Positions 50,270 to 59,402 of a DNA stretch of 64,000 nucleotides are shown here, one piece after another. The notes below the pieces were generated by a model. It saw only the letters and a list, made by a program, of their open reading frames with translations, searched no databases and was not told the DNA's origin. Source of the DNA: an uncultured Subdoligranulum sp. (GTDB lineage: Bacteria > Bacillota > Clostridia > Oscillospirales > Ruminococcaceae); the NCBI GenBank assembly GCA_900545545.1, contig UQZO01000005.1:83926-147925 (forward strand). The letters are read 5' to 3'. Each line of letters opens with the position of its first letter. Within the stretch, counting starts at the first letter, position 1. The position numbers and the translations under genes were made by a program.

Positions 50270-53245
50270 TTACTCAGCCTTCATGGCCTTCTTTTTCTTG
50301 ACGGCCTTGACCAGCATGACCACGCAGAGCACGGTCAGCACGGCCAGCACACCGCACAGGGTCCAGGCAGCCAGCTGCCACCACGGAGTGATGACTTCCA
50401 GACGGTCGGCGGAAGACCAGCCGTTCATGGCGTTGGAGTTGACCACGGTGTACAGGATCTTGTGGGTAGCTTCGCGCATCTGGGTAACGATGTAAGCATC
50501 GTCCTCATAGTTTGCCAGGATCTCGGTGTGCAGCGGCGTGGGGCTGTCCCAAATCTCGGTGCCAGCGATCAGAGCGTCGCAGGCATCCATGTAGTGGCTG
50601 CCGCCGGAGTAGTCGGTGATGGACATGCCGCGCATACCCAGCTCACCGCGCAGGTAATCGGTCTGCAGGTTCTCGTACTTGCCGCACCACTTGGCGCCCC
50701 AGCGGTTGAAGCCGGACATGGTGGACCAGGCGCCGCCGTCGACAACGGCCTTGTCGGCAACTTCCAGGTAGATCTCACGGGCGGTCTGCTCGTTCAGCCA
50801 GGTGTTGACACCCATACGGCTGGACTCGGAGTCGTTCAGGGCAACGTGCTTCAGGTAGACGTAGACGCCCATGGACTGGATGCCCTGCACCTCAGAGGCG
50901 CAGATCTCACCGGCGATGAAGGGATCTTCGGCGTAGTACTCGAAGTTACGGCCGGAGTACGGGGTGCGATGCATGTTGATGCCGGGGCCGTACAGGCCGG
51001 AGTAACCCAGGGCCAGGCAGTCCTCGCCAATGCAGCGGCCGACATCGTTGATGAGGTCACGGTTGAAGGTAGCGGCCATGACGTCCTCAGAGGTGTAGCA
51101 CATGGCGGAAGCGCCACCGGTCAGGGCGGCAGTCAGGCCCTGGGGACCGTTCTCGTCCTTGGTAGCGGTCTTGCCGATGGAGGCAACGGCCTTGGTGTTG
51201 TGGAAGCCCTGGGTGATGAGCAGGTTCATCTCGTCGAAGGTGACCTGATCCAGCAGGGATTCCCACTGGGGATCATCGTACTCAGCACCGATCATGCTGG
51301 CCAGGGTCAGGTCGCCTTCGGCGCCCAGAGTGGGCATCTCGACACTGTCGGCCTCGGTGCCGTCGTAGTGGGTGTTCGCCAGGGCAGCGGCCAGGTCGTC
51401 GTTCATGGTGAAGTCAAAGGTGCCGGTGGGATAGGTAGCGGTCCAGTCGGAGCGGCTCAGCCAGGTCACGGTGCCGGGAGAGTAGCTGACCTTGTTGGGG
51501 TCGGCGTCGTCAAACAGGTTGGTGATGGCGTTGCCGGTGGCTTCGCTGGTGGCATAGGTGGTGGTGTCGAGGGCGGCGTTGTTCCACTTGTAGGTCAGGG
51601 TGGCGTCGCCGGCGGCATCCATGCGGTTCTCGGTGGTTTCGGGGGTGTAGCCCTTGGCAGCGAGGATGTTGTTGGCAGCCTCGTGGGAGCCATCGGCCAC
51701 GGTGAAGTAGTAGTCACCGGCATCCAGGATGTAGGTCTTGGCGCCGTTGGCATCGTAGGTGCGCAGTTCGCTCTTGTCCACGGTGATGGTGACATTCTCG
51801 GAAGCGCCGGGCTCCAGGATGGCGGTCTTCTCAAAGCCGCAGAGTTCCACGCTGGCCTTCTCGATGCCATTCTGCTTGTCGTAATCGGTGTAGGGGCTCT
51901 GGAAGTAGACCTGGACGGTCTTCTTGCCGGCCACGGAACCGGTGTTGGTGACGGTCACGTTGATGGTGAAGGCGTCGGCATCCTCGGTCACGGCAAAGTT
52001 GGAGTAACCGAAGGTGGTGTAGCTGTCGCCGTAGCCGAAGGGATAGGCAACGGTGCTGCCGTAGTTGAAGGTGCCCGCGTTGCCGGTGCCCATGACGTAG
52101 TCCTCGTAACGGGTCTCAGCGTAGCGGTAGCCCAGGTAGATGCCTTCCTGGTAAACAACGTAGTAACCCTGGTTGCCGTTGTCCTTATCGTCGGCGGCAA
52201 AGCCATAGTCGGCGTTGTTGGAGTAGGGACGGGAGTAGAAGTTGGTCACAGCGGGGTTGGCCAGGTTGTCGTACCAGAAGGTATCCACCAGGCTGCCGGA
52301 GGGGTTGACCGCACCGGCCAGCAGCATACCCACGCCGTTGGCGCCGGTCTGGCCCACGTCACCGATCCACAGGCAGGAGTCGATGCCGTAGTCCACGCCG
52401 CAGATCTCGGGGTTCAGGAAGTCCAGCTCCAGCGCGTTGGAGGTGTTGAGCAGCACAACGATGCTCTTGAAGGTACCGGCATCCTTGAGGGCCTTCAGGC
52501 CGGCCAGCAGGTCCTTCTCCTCCTGGGAGAGTTCCAGATAGTTGGTGTCGCCGGTCCATTCCACACCGGAGCCGTTGTCACCGCTGGGCAGGTCGGCGCC
52601 CTCGCCGCCGGAGCGGGAGAACACCACGATGGCCGCGTCGCCGTACTCGGCAAAGCTGGAGGAGTTGGCGCTTTCCACCTCAGACCAGGGTGCCTCGTTG
52701 ACGCCGTACTGGCTGTTGGCACCCAGAGCATCAGAGATGGCGTCGGGGGTCACGCGGCTGTACTTGGAGGCAATGTCCTCGGAGCTGTACCAGTCCCACA
52801 GGGTCTGGTTGACGGTGATGCCCTGGGCTTCCAGCGCATCCTTCAGGGTGGGAGCGGAGGAGGTGTCGACCGCACCGGAACCGGTACCGCCGTACATCAG
52901 GTCAACAGAACCGCGCGCGAACAGGCTGACCTTGGCGCCGGATGCCAGAGGCAGCGCGGCGTTGTCGTTCTTGAGGAGGGCTGCACCTTCGGACTCAACG
53001 GTGGCGCAGAGTTCATCCTCGTAGGACTCGCGCTCTTCGTCGGAGGCAAAGGAGCTGGTGAAGTAGTTGGTGTCTTCTTCGGTTTCGCCCTTGATGATGC
53101 GATAGGTGCTTGCGTTGGTAGCCACGTTGATGGTGGTCTCATACATGGGCGCCACCACAAAAGTCGCCACCATTGCGGCTGCCGTCAGGACGGCGCTGAC
53201 AGCCGTCAAGCCGGACCACAATCCAACTTTGGGTTTCTTTTGCAT
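50270..53245 (-). CDS. Membrane-anchored GH3 beta-glucosidase with permuted domain order
   Basis: A 991-residue enzyme. Helix 12-33 at the N-terminus and helix 957-979 at the C-terminus bracket an outside body. The GH3 C-terminal domain comes first (LLKNDNAALPL, LFARGSVDLMYGGTGSG), then a fibronectin III-like part (VTNTGSVAGKKTVQVY). The (beta/alpha)8 domain is last (GPGINMHRTPYSGRNFEYYAEDP, KHVALND) with nucleophile Asp878 in SITDYSGG. Order is thus C-N, the permuted form known from some rumen and gut clostridia. It would cut beta-glucosides at the cell surface. The ATG follows GAGGAAA. It lies 152 bp after the GH2 gene. Confidence 0.93.
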   Translation of the reverse strand: MQKKPKVGLWSGLTAVSAVLTAAAMVATFVVAPMYETTINVATNASTYRIIKGETEEDTNYFTSSFASDEERESYEDELCATVESEGAALLKNDNAALPLASGAKVSLFARGSVDLMYGGTGSGAVDTSSAPTLKDALEAQGITVNQTLWDWYSSEDIASKYSRVTPDAISDALGANSQYGVNEAPWSEVESANSSSFAEYGDAAIVVFSRSGGEGADLPSGDNGSGVEWTGDTNYLELSQEEKDLLAGLKALKDAGTFKSIVVLLNTSNALELDFLNPEICGVDYGIDSCLWIGDVGQTGANGVGMLLAGAVNPSGSLVDTFWYDNLANPAVTNFYSRPYSNNADYGFAADDKDNGNQGYYVVYQEGIYLGYRYAETRYEDYVMGTGNAGTFNYGSTVAYPFGYGDSYTTFGYSNFAVTEDADAFTINVTVTNTGSVAGKKTVQVYFQSPYTDYDKQNGIEKASVELCGFEKTAILEPGASENVTITVDKSELRTYDANGAKTYILDAGDYYFTVADGSHEAANNILAAKGYTPETTENRMDAAGDATLTYKWNNAALDTTTYATSEATGNAITNLFDDADPNKVSYSPGTVTWLSRSDWTATYPTGTFDFTMNDDLAAALANTHYDGTEADSVEMPTLGAEGDLTLASMIGAEYDDPQWESLLDQVTFDEMNLLITQGFHNTKAVASIGKTATKDENGPQGLTAALTGGASAMCYTSEDVMAATFNRDLINDVGRCIGEDCLALGYSGLYGPGINMHRTPYSGRNFEYYAEDPFIAGEICASEVQGIQSMGVYVYLKHVALNDSESSRMGVNTWLNEQTAREIYLEVADKAVVDGGAWSTMSGFNRWGAKWCGKYENLQTDYLRGELGMRGMSITDYSGGSHYMDACDALIAGTEIWDSPTPLHTEILANYEDDAYIVTQMREATHKILYTVVNSNAMNGWSSADRLEVITPWWQLAAWTLCGVLAVLTVLCVVMLVKAVKKKKAMKAE

Positions 53246-53355
53246 GTTGTTTTCCTCTCTTCCGTAATTCTTGAAGCAGTCCCCTGTTCCGCGCGGCGGC
53301 CGGCTGCGCGCGTTGCGCGGCCGCTGCGGGTTCGCGGGAGAGCTGCCCTGTCAAA

Positions 53356-53376
53356 CACCCTGCCCGGCGGCAGGGG
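53356..53376 (-). other. Hairpin between GH2 and GH3 genes
   Basis: CCCTGCC / GGCAGGG hairpin with a poor T tail on the minus strand. It may be a processing or weak termination site. The 152-bp gap has a TTGACA but no fitting -10. Confidence 0.35.
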
Positions 53377-53397
53377 ATAACCTTGGTCGGGGGCGCC

Positions 53398-55317
53398 TTA
53401 TACCCAGTTGGCGCTGTTGGAGCTGGCCCGGTTCAGCTTGTAGGCCGGGTTGGGGGTATCCACATGGCGGAACATTGCCTCGTCGATGCGGTCCCCTGCC
53501 ACAGCCTTGACATGGACTTCGCCGGTCAGCGGCAGACGGAAGGTGAAGACGTGTTCGCCGGTCTGCTCGCCCAGCTTCTTGCCGTCGGCATACAGCGCCA
53601 CGGTCTTCTGGTTGGAATAGACCTTGACCTCGATCTCGTTCTCGGTGCGGTCCACAAAGCGCTTGGAGCAGATATGGACGAAGGGGTCCTCGCTCCACCA
53701 GGCTTTATAAATATAGAAGCTGTCCTTCTTGGTCTTGCGGTCAAAGGTAATCAGGCCCTTGTGGTTCATGCCGGGTTCGCCGCCCTGGTCACGGGCGTCG
53801 GCCGCAAAGTCGAACATGTTCCAGACGTGGGTAGCCCACAGCCAGGGATGACGCTCGAAGCAGCGCAGCATGTACTCATGGTAGATGGCCTGATATTCCT
53901 CGGTGTGGTCACCGCGGCGGGGCTTGGAGCTGTGCAGGTTGGGCATGCCCTCGGCACCGTACTCCGAGAAGCCCAGCGGGCGGTTGGGGTAGACGGTGTG
54001 GAAGAAGTCCATCCACAGATCGTTGAGGAAGAGCCCCGGCACGTACCAGCCCAGGTACAGGTTCCAGCTGACCAGATCGGTGATGTGGGCCACCCGGTTG
54101 AAGGGGCCGCACATGGCGTAGCAGGCCAGCGTGGTCAGGCGGGTCTTGTCCATCTCGTGACAGAGGTCGTTGAGGACGCGGTGGTTGTCCAGCATGTCCT
54201 TTTTGTCCTTGGTGGAGATGGTGATCTCGTTGGAAACGCCCCAGCAGACGATGGAGGCGTGGTTGTAGTTCTGGACGATCAGTTCCTTCATCTGGCTGAT
54301 CGTGTTGTTGCGGCCACCCGGCATATGTTCCGAGATGTAGGGGATCTCGGCCCAGACGACCATGCCGTTCTCATCGCAGAGATCGTAGAAATACTGGTCG
54401 TGCTGGTAGTGGGCCAGGCGGATGGTGTTGGCGCCCAGCTCCTTGATGAGTTCCATATCCTCATCGTGCATCTCGCGGGTGATGGCGTTGCCCAGGGCCT
54501 TGCGGTCCTGATGGCGGGAAACACCGTGGAGCGGGTAGGGCTTGCCGTTGAGGAAGAAGCCCTTGGAGGCATCCACCGAGAAGCTGCGCACGCCGAAGCG
54601 CTGGCGCACTTCATCCACCACGCTGCCGTCGCTGAGCATGCGGACGACGCAGGTGTAGAGGTAGGGGTCCTGACGGCCGTTCCACAGGTGGGCGTTTTCG
54701 ATCTTCAGGTCGGCATCCAGGCCCTGGCCCTTGGCCACCACGGTGCCGTCGGCTGCCTGCAGTTCGATCTCGATCTCGCCCTCGCCTTCCACCCAGGTCT
54801 TGACGTTGACCGAGGCATCGGCGCCCTGCACGGTGGGGGTGATCTGCACGCCGCAGCCGCCCAGGTAGCCCAGGGCGATGTGGTTGCGGCTGACCACAAT
54901 GAGGCTGACATCGCGGTAGATGCCGCCGTAGAAGGTGAAGTCAGCTTTCTGGGGGTAGACCGAGTCGTTGCGGCTGTTGTCCACCGCCACGGTCAGGGTG
55001 TTGTTTTCCGCCAGAATTCCGGTGATATCGGCACGGAAGGTGGAGTAGCCGCCGTCATGATGCAGTACCCGCTGCCCGTTGACCGTGACATCGGCCGAAG
55101 CGTTGACACCCTCAAACTGCAGCCAGACCTGCTGGGTCGCGGCATCGAACGCCGGAGCCGCGAACTGCGTCTGATAGGTGCAGGTGCCGCGCCAATAGTC
55201 ATTGCCGCCGTCCTGGCCATCGATGTTGTTCCAGGTGTGGGGCAGGTCCACCGCAACGGTGCTCCCGTCGGGGCCGGTGAACTGCCAGTTTTTCATCAAC
55301 TTGGTGTAGGTGCGCAT
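53398..55317 (-). CDS. GH2 beta-galactosidase/beta-glucuronidase family enzyme
   Basis: A 639-residue cytosolic glycosidase with sugar-binding, immunoglobulin-like and barrel domains. Acid/base Glu is in CWGVSNEITIS and nucleophile Glu in GFSEYGAEG; the signatures YWRGTCTYQTQF and HGVSRHQDRKALGNAIT resemble short gut beta-galactosidases. It lacks the NxK motif that marks true glucuronidases as far as I can see, so beta-galactosidase is preferred. The ATG at 55317 follows GGAGGT; an upstream start is within the leader. It heads the block with GH3 and the symporter. Confidence 0.9.
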   Translation of the reverse strand: MRTYTKLMKNWQFTGPDGSTVAVDLPHTWNNIDGQDGGNDYWRGTCTYQTQFAAPAFDAATQQVWLQFEGVNASADVTVNGQRVLHHDGGYSTFRADITGILAENNTLTVAVDNSRNDSVYPQKADFTFYGGIYRDVSLIVVSRNHIALGYLGGCGVQITPTVQGADASVNVKTWVEGEGEIEIELQAADGTVVAKGQGLDADLKIENAHLWNGRQDPYLYTCVVRMLSDGSVVDEVRQRFGVRSFSVDASKGFFLNGKPYPLHGVSRHQDRKALGNAITREMHDEDMELIKELGANTIRLAHYQHDQYFYDLCDENGMVVWAEIPYISEHMPGGRNNTISQMKELIVQNYNHASIVCWGVSNEITISTKDKKDMLDNHRVLNDLCHEMDKTRLTTLACYAMCGPFNRVAHITDLVSWNLYLGWYVPGLFLNDLWMDFFHTVYPNRPLGFSEYGAEGMPNLHSSKPRRGDHTEEYQAIYHEYMLRCFERHPWLWATHVWNMFDFAADARDQGGEPGMNHKGLITFDRKTKKDSFYIYKAWWSEDPFVHICSKRFVDRTENEIEVKVYSNQKTVALYADGKKLGEQTGEHVFTFRLPLTGEVHVKAVAGDRIDEAMFRHVDTPNPAYKLNRASSNSANWV

Positions 55318-55342
55318 AACCCACCTCCATTTGTAAAATTTT

Positions 55343-55356
55343 TGCAAACGCTATTT
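55343..55356 (-). promoter_or_regulatory. Possible catabolite-response (cre-like) site
   Basis: TGCAAACGCTATTT matches the cre consensus TGWAARCGYTWNCW at all but two positions. It lies between promoter and start of the GH2 gene, where CcpA would block transcription. Confidence 0.4.
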
Positions 55357-55362
55357 GTAAAT

Positions 55363-55391
55363 ATGGTACCGTATGCACAAAAATAGTGCAA
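55363..55391 (-). promoter_or_regulatory. Promoter of the GH2 gene
   Basis: On the minus strand TTGCAC (55386-55391), a 17-bp spacer and TACCAT (55363-55368). The -35 is part of a TGCACAA / GTGCAA pair (55374-55391). Confidence 0.5.
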
Positions 55392-55442
55392 CAGGTTTGC
55401 GAAAATTGGTAGTATTCCGTGAATAAGTGGTTTTTGTGCATC

Positions 55443-55490
55443 AAAAAAGAGCGCCCTTGCTTTGTGCAACTTGCACAAGCAAAGGCGCTT
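55443..55490 (-). terminator. Terminator of the kinase gene
   Basis: AGCGCC-type arms enclose a perfect 17-bp palindrome TTGTGCAA-C-TTGCACAA (55462-55478). A T run follows on the minus strand. Confidence 0.8.
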
Positions 55491-55492
55491 GT

Positions 55493-56746
55493 TTATGGAG
55501 TATTGCCCAACGGAAGCAGCACTTTGAGGGCTGCAAATCCTTCTTTTACCTCGGCGGTGACGGTGCCGCTGTACTTCTGTGCAACGCGGCGCACCACCTT
55601 GAGTTCGTACCGGCCGATCTTCGCGTTGGGCGTGGGGTCCTCCGGCCCGATGACGTTGAGCACCGCAAATCCCTGCCGCACACACAGCAGCAGGTCGATC
55701 ATGGCGCGGTCGGCATCCTGCTGGCGGGCAGCGGCTTCGATCGCCGGGTCCAGCGCGTTGGCAACCAGCGCGTAGAGATCGCCCGGTTCCATAAAGGAAA
55801 GGCAGGCGCCGTCCGCCACACAGTTGAGGCGGATGCCGTGGGATTCGCACAGTAGGCTCTTCTCGGTCAGGGCCACGTCCAGGACCTCGTTGCCGGTGTG
55901 GAGATCGGCATTGTAGAGCTTGGCGGCCTGTTCGGCCTCGTCCAGACTCTTCCGGGTCGCGGCATCGGGGTTCAGCCGGCGCAGGTCGGCGATCTGCACC
56001 TTGAGTTCGTGGCACTTGCGGTTGATGATATGTACATTCTGCCGCGCCACGCGGTATTGCTGGCGCTGGCGCTCATACAGAAGGTTGAGGGTGTCCATCT
56101 CCTTCTGCATGGCGGATTTTTTGAACAGTTCGGTCTGCAGGTAGAGCAGTGTCAGGCAGTAGAGCTGGGTCAGCACCGAGATGGCAGTGAACGTGTTGCT
56201 CCAGTCCTGGGGCATCCCCCAGCTTTTTTGCAGCGAGAGGAACTGGAACCAGAACATACCGCCCAGCAGCACGGCGCTGAGCATCTGCCGCGGGCCGATG
56301 TGGTAGGCGCCGTCTTCCGGCATGCCGCGGCCGATGGTGAAATGCACCGCCACACAACCTACCGCAAACAGCAGCAGCTGCAAAAGCCAGATACGCGGGG
56401 TATCGGGCCCGGCCAGGTCCCAGCCCAGCACCGGGTCCAGCAGCCGCGCCAGGAACCGCCATATTTCATACAGCATTTCTGCCACCAGCAGAATCCAGAT
56501 GGAACAGTAGCAGCTGCCCACCCAGTCCAGCGTGGTACAGCCGTATGCCGCCAGGATGCCCCAGACCAGGCTCAGGATGCTGCTGAACAGGAAGAAACGG
56601 AACCCCTGCGTGTAATACGAGAGCGCCAGCAGCACCGGCAGCACCACACCGTAACACAGCAGCAGCCGCTTCCAGAAATGCGGGCGGCGGTGCAGCGGCA
56701 AAAACAGGGCTACCGAGGAGCCGAACAGCAGCATGGCCAGCGTCAT
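55493..56746 (-). CDS. AgrC-like (GHKL) membrane histidine kinase, atypical ATPase motifs
   Basis: A 417-residue protein with about six N-terminal helices, a coiled coil and the H-box INRKCHELKVQI, as in AgrC/VirS-type kinases. The ATPase domain is odd: the N-box reads NALDPAIEAA, where NxLDNAIEA is usual. The segment that normally reads HGYGLKSI is GRYELKVV, so the G-box is poor. It may be a weak kinase, a phosphatase or a binding protein. It overlaps the LytTR regulator gene by ATGA. No AgrB or AgrD gene is near. The neighbouring glycan genes may be targets. Confidence 0.85.
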   Translation of the reverse strand: MTLAMLLFGSSVALFLPLHRRPHFWKRLLLCYGVVLPVLLALSYYTQGFRFFLFSSILSLVWGILAAYGCTTLDWVGSCYCSIWILLVAEMLYEIWRFLARLLDPVLGWDLAGPDTPRIWLLQLLLFAVGCVAVHFTIGRGMPEDGAYHIGPRQMLSAVLLGGMFWFQFLSLQKSWGMPQDWSNTFTAISVLTQLYCLTLLYLQTELFKKSAMQKEMDTLNLLYERQRQQYRVARQNVHIINRKCHELKVQIADLRRLNPDAATRKSLDEAEQAAKLYNADLHTGNEVLDVALTEKSLLCESHGIRLNCVADGACLSFMEPGDLYALVANALDPAIEAAARQQDADRAMIDLLLCVRQGFAVLNVIGPEDPTPNAKIGRYELKVVRRVAQKYSGTVTAEVKEGFAALKVLLPLGNTP

Positions 56747-57447
56747 CGGACAGTCCCTCCGACGTAGGCCGCCACAGCCGCCATAAAGGCGGTGCGCTGC
56801 CGACGGCTGATGACCAGCTTGTCGCCCCCTACCCGCACAAAATCATCCTGCACCGCTTCCACATGGCGCAGGTTGACCAGATAACACTGGTTGCAGCGCA
56901 CAAAATGGTAGGGTGCCAGCTGTTTTTCGGCACTCTGCATACTGGAGCGCACCGGCAGCACCTCGTGAGCCGTATGATAATACAGCATGCGGCTATGGGT
57001 TTCCAGATAGTAGATATCGTTGGTGTTGAGCAGCCGCAGCGCCCCCATGGTCTGGATGGGGATCCGGGTGCTGCCGCGGCGTTCCACACGATGGATGGCA
57101 CGCTCCAGCTTGACCTTGAACTGGTAGTAGTTCACCGGCTTGAGCACAAAGTCCAGGGCATCCACCTCATACCCGCGGATGGCATACTGGGCCATGTTGG
57201 TCACAAAAACCAGCACCACGTCCTGATCCACGGCGCGAATCCGCTCCGCCGTGGCCATGCCGCCCTGCTGCGGCATCTCGATATCCATGAAGATGATATC
57301 GAAACCGCCCTGGTACGGCGTGATGGCCGCACCGTCCGGGAAGGTCTGCACCTCCAGCGGCTTTCCGCTTTCGGCGGCATATTGTTCCACAAAACCGCAA
57401 AGCTGTGCCCGTACGTCGGCATTGTCTTCCACGATTGCGATGCGCAT
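56743..57447 (-). CDS. LytTR family response regulator (AgrA-like)
   Basis: A 234-residue regulator: receiver domain with Asp55 in IIFMDIEMP and Lys in FVLKPVNYYQF, then a LytTR DNA-binding domain (IYYLETHSRMLYYHT, FVRCNQCYLVNLRHVEAV). The ATG at 57447 is 6 nt from GGAGA. First gene of the two-gene operon with the atypical kinase. Confidence 0.95.
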   Translation of the reverse strand: MRIAIVEDNADVRAQLCGFVEQYAAESGKPLEVQTFPDGAAITPYQGGFDIIFMDIEMPQQGGMATAERIRAVDQDVVLVFVTNMAQYAIRGYEVDALDFVLKPVNYYQFKVKLERAIHRVERRGSTRIPIQTMGALRLLNTNDIYYLETHSRMLYYHTAHEVLPVRSSMQSAEKQLAPYHFVRCNQCYLVNLRHVEAVQDDFVRVGGDKLVISRRQRTAFMAAVAAYVGGTVR

Positions 57448-57501
57448 GGGCATTCTCCTTTACGTACTTTCGGGGCGCATTGCCCCCAATTATCCTTTTA
57501 T

Positions 57502-57530
57502 ATTATACGGAAAGGTTTCGACAAAATCAA
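57502..57530 (-). promoter_or_regulatory. Promoter of the LytTR/kinase operon
   Basis: On the minus strand TTGATT (57525-57530), a 17-bp spacer and TATAAT (57502-57507). Confidence 0.75.
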
Positions 57531-57578
57531 GCCGGGGCATCGTAGTTTTCCGTAAGCGGAATACCCGTTCTTCCAACC

Positions 57579-57614
57579 AAAAAAACCGGCACAGACCTTG
57601 GGGTCTGTACCGGT
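57579..57614 (-). terminator. Terminator of the C-S lyase gene
   Basis: ACCGGCACAGACC / GGTCTGTACCGGT with a T run on the minus strand, 15 bp after the stop. Confidence 0.88.
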
Positions 57615-57628
57615 AGCATCTGTTGGGA

Positions 57629-58867
57629 TCAGCTTTGTTCACGCAAAAAAGTGCCGTTGAAAACGTAGGTATCCAGCCGGCGGAAGGCTTCCTCCACCCG
57701 GGAGAGGGGCAGCGCCAGATTCATGCGGATGGCGCAGGGGCCGTGGAACATCCGGCCATCCTGCCAGGCCACACCCACGTCCCAGCCTGCGTGGAGCACC
57801 TCCTCGATGGTGCGGCCATGGGCGGCGCACCAATCAGTGCAGTCCAGGAAGAGCATGTAGGTGCCTTCGGGTTTGGCCACCTCTACCCCGTCAAAATGCT
57901 GTGCGATGAAATCACAGGCAAAGTTGATGTTGCCGCTGAGAGTTTCACACAGTTCATCCACCCACTGGTAGCCTTCGGGCCGGTAGGCGCCGATGAGGGC
58001 GTGCATGGAGAGGACGTTCATATCGTTATAATGGGGCTTGCTGCTCTTGGCCGTCACACGGTCCCGCAGGTAGGGATTATAGATAATGTGGTAGCTGCCC
58101 ACCAGACCCGCCAGGTTGAAGGTCTTGCTGGGGGCGTAGAGCGCCACCGTGCGGTTGCGGGCATCCTCGCTCACCGCCTGGGTGGGGGTGTGCTTGTGCC
58201 CGTTGAGCAGGATGTCGGACCAGATCTCGTCCGAGATGACCAGGCAGTCGTTGGCCTTGTAGACTTCCATGGCCTGCTCAATTTCTTCCCGGGTCCACAC
58301 ACGGCCGCAGGGGTTATGGGGCGAGCAGAAGATGGCCACGTGGATGTGGTATTGCTTCAGTTTGGCATCCATATCGGCGTAGTCCATCCGCCAGACGCCC
58401 TGTTCATCCCGGACCAGCGGCGAATGCACAATACGGTAGCCGTTGTTTTTCAGCGAATTGGTAAAACCGATGTAGGTGGGGCTGTGCAGCAGCACCCCGT
58501 CGCCGGGGGCGGCAAAGCTGGTCAGCGCCGAAATCACACCGCCCAGAACGCCGTTTTCATAGCCGATGCAGTCCCTGGTCAGCAGCGCCGGGTCGGCGCC
58601 GTTGCGCTGTACATGCCAGCGGATGATGGAATCGTAGTACGCATCGGTAGCTTCGAAGTACCCGAAGGCCGGGTGCTGCGCCCGCCGGATGATGGCTTCG
58701 GGCACGGTGGGCACCGTGGGGAAATTCATATCGGCAACCCACATGGGGATGGCATCAAACCCGGGTCGGGGTGCTGCCGGGGCAAAGCCGCCCCCTTCCC
58801 CCAAAGCATCCACCGCGATGGCATCCTTGCCGCGGCGGTCCATGATCGTTGTGAAATCGTATTGCAT
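57629..58867 (-). CDS. patB: MalY/PatB family aminotransferase (cystathionine beta-lyase)
   Basis: A 412-residue PLP enzyme of fold type I. It starts MDRRGKDAIAVDALG and has the family segments PMWVADMNFPT, SPHNPCGRVWTREE, SDEIWSDI and the PLP Lys in YAPSKTFNLAG. It cleaves cystathionine or cysteine conjugates to a thiol, pyruvate and ammonia. The ATG at 58867 is favoured because upstream residues are unlike the family, though its ribosome site (AAAGGA) is 11 nt away. It lies downstream of iscS-iscU on the same strand; all handle cysteine sulfur. Confidence 0.92.
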   Translation of the reverse strand: MQYDFTTIMDRRGKDAIAVDALGEGGGFAPAAPRPGFDAIPMWVADMNFPTVPTVPEAIIRRAQHPAFGYFEATDAYYDSIIRWHVQRNGADPALLTRDCIGYENGVLGGVISALTSFAAPGDGVLLHSPTYIGFTNSLKNNGYRIVHSPLVRDEQGVWRMDYADMDAKLKQYHIHVAIFCSPHNPCGRVWTREEIEQAMEVYKANDCLVISDEIWSDILLNGHKHTPTQAVSEDARNRTVALYAPSKTFNLAGLVGSYHIIYNPYLRDRVTAKSSKPHYNDMNVLSMHALIGAYRPEGYQWVDELCETLSGNINFACDFIAQHFDGVEVAKPEGTYMLFLDCTDWCAAHGRTIEEVLHAGWDVGVAWQDGRMFHGPCAIRMNLALPLSRVEEAFRRLDTYVFNGTFLREQS

Positions 58868-58951
58868 TGCTGGATGGTCCTTTCCGGCGGAAGGCACCGC
58901 CTTTTGGGGACCAGTATAGCACAAATCCGTTAAAAAAACATGAACGGTGCC

Positions 58952-59386
58952 TTAGTGGCTGTGGCAGTGGGCGCAGTTCTCACAGTCGGGGAACAGCTTT
59001 TTGTCGTAGTCGATGCCGTGGCGGTCATAGTAGTCCTTCAGGGCCAGCTTGATGGCCTCCTCCGCCAGGACCGAGCAGTGCACCTTGTGGGCGGGCAGGC
59101 CGTCCAGTGCTTCCACCACCGCCTTGTTGGTGACGACCAGCGCGTCGGACACCGGCTTGCCCTTGATCATCTCGGTGGCCATGGAGCTGGAAGCAATGGC
59201 GCTGCCGCAGCCGAAGGTTTCAAACTTGGCGTCGGTGATGGTGTCGTTGTCGATTTTCAGGTAGATCTTCATGATGTCGCCGCACTTGGCGTTACCCACC
59301 TCGCCCACGCCGTCGGCGTTCTCGATGGTGCCCACGTTGCGGGGATGACGGAAATGGTCCATAACGGTTTCGCTGTACAATGCCAT
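58952..59386 (-). CDS. iscU: Fe-S cluster scaffold IscU/NifU
   Basis: A 144-residue scaffold with the three ligand Cys in GNAKCGDIM, FETFGCGSAIASSS and a HKVHCSVLAEEAI segment, as in the NifU N-terminal family of Clostridia. The C-terminus adds a DCENCAHCHSH Cys/His tail. Clusters are built here with sulfur from IscS, whose gene lies 16 bp upstream on the same strand. The ATG at 59386 is 9 nt from GGAG; an earlier ATG at 59410 has no site. Confidence 0.95.
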   Translation of the reverse strand: MALYSETVMDHFRHPRNVGTIENADGVGEVGNAKCGDIMKIYLKIDNDTITDAKFETFGCGSAIASSSMATEMIKGKPVSDALVVTNKAVVEALDGLPAHKVHCSVLAEEAIKLALKDYYDRHGIDYDKKLFPDCENCAHCHSH

Positions 59387-59402
59387 GAGGGTACACTCCT
59401 TT

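Noticed and set aside
50243..53380. A 1045-codon open frame antisense to the GH3 gene
   Set aside because: Gly/Val/His/Asp-rich low-complexity reading, the usual shadow of a high-GC gene; the sense frame has clear catalytic motifs.
55493..57453. A complete agr-type quorum-sensing cassette
   Set aside because: No AgrB-like peptidase and no short peptide gene with a ribosome site was seen beside the kinase and regulator.
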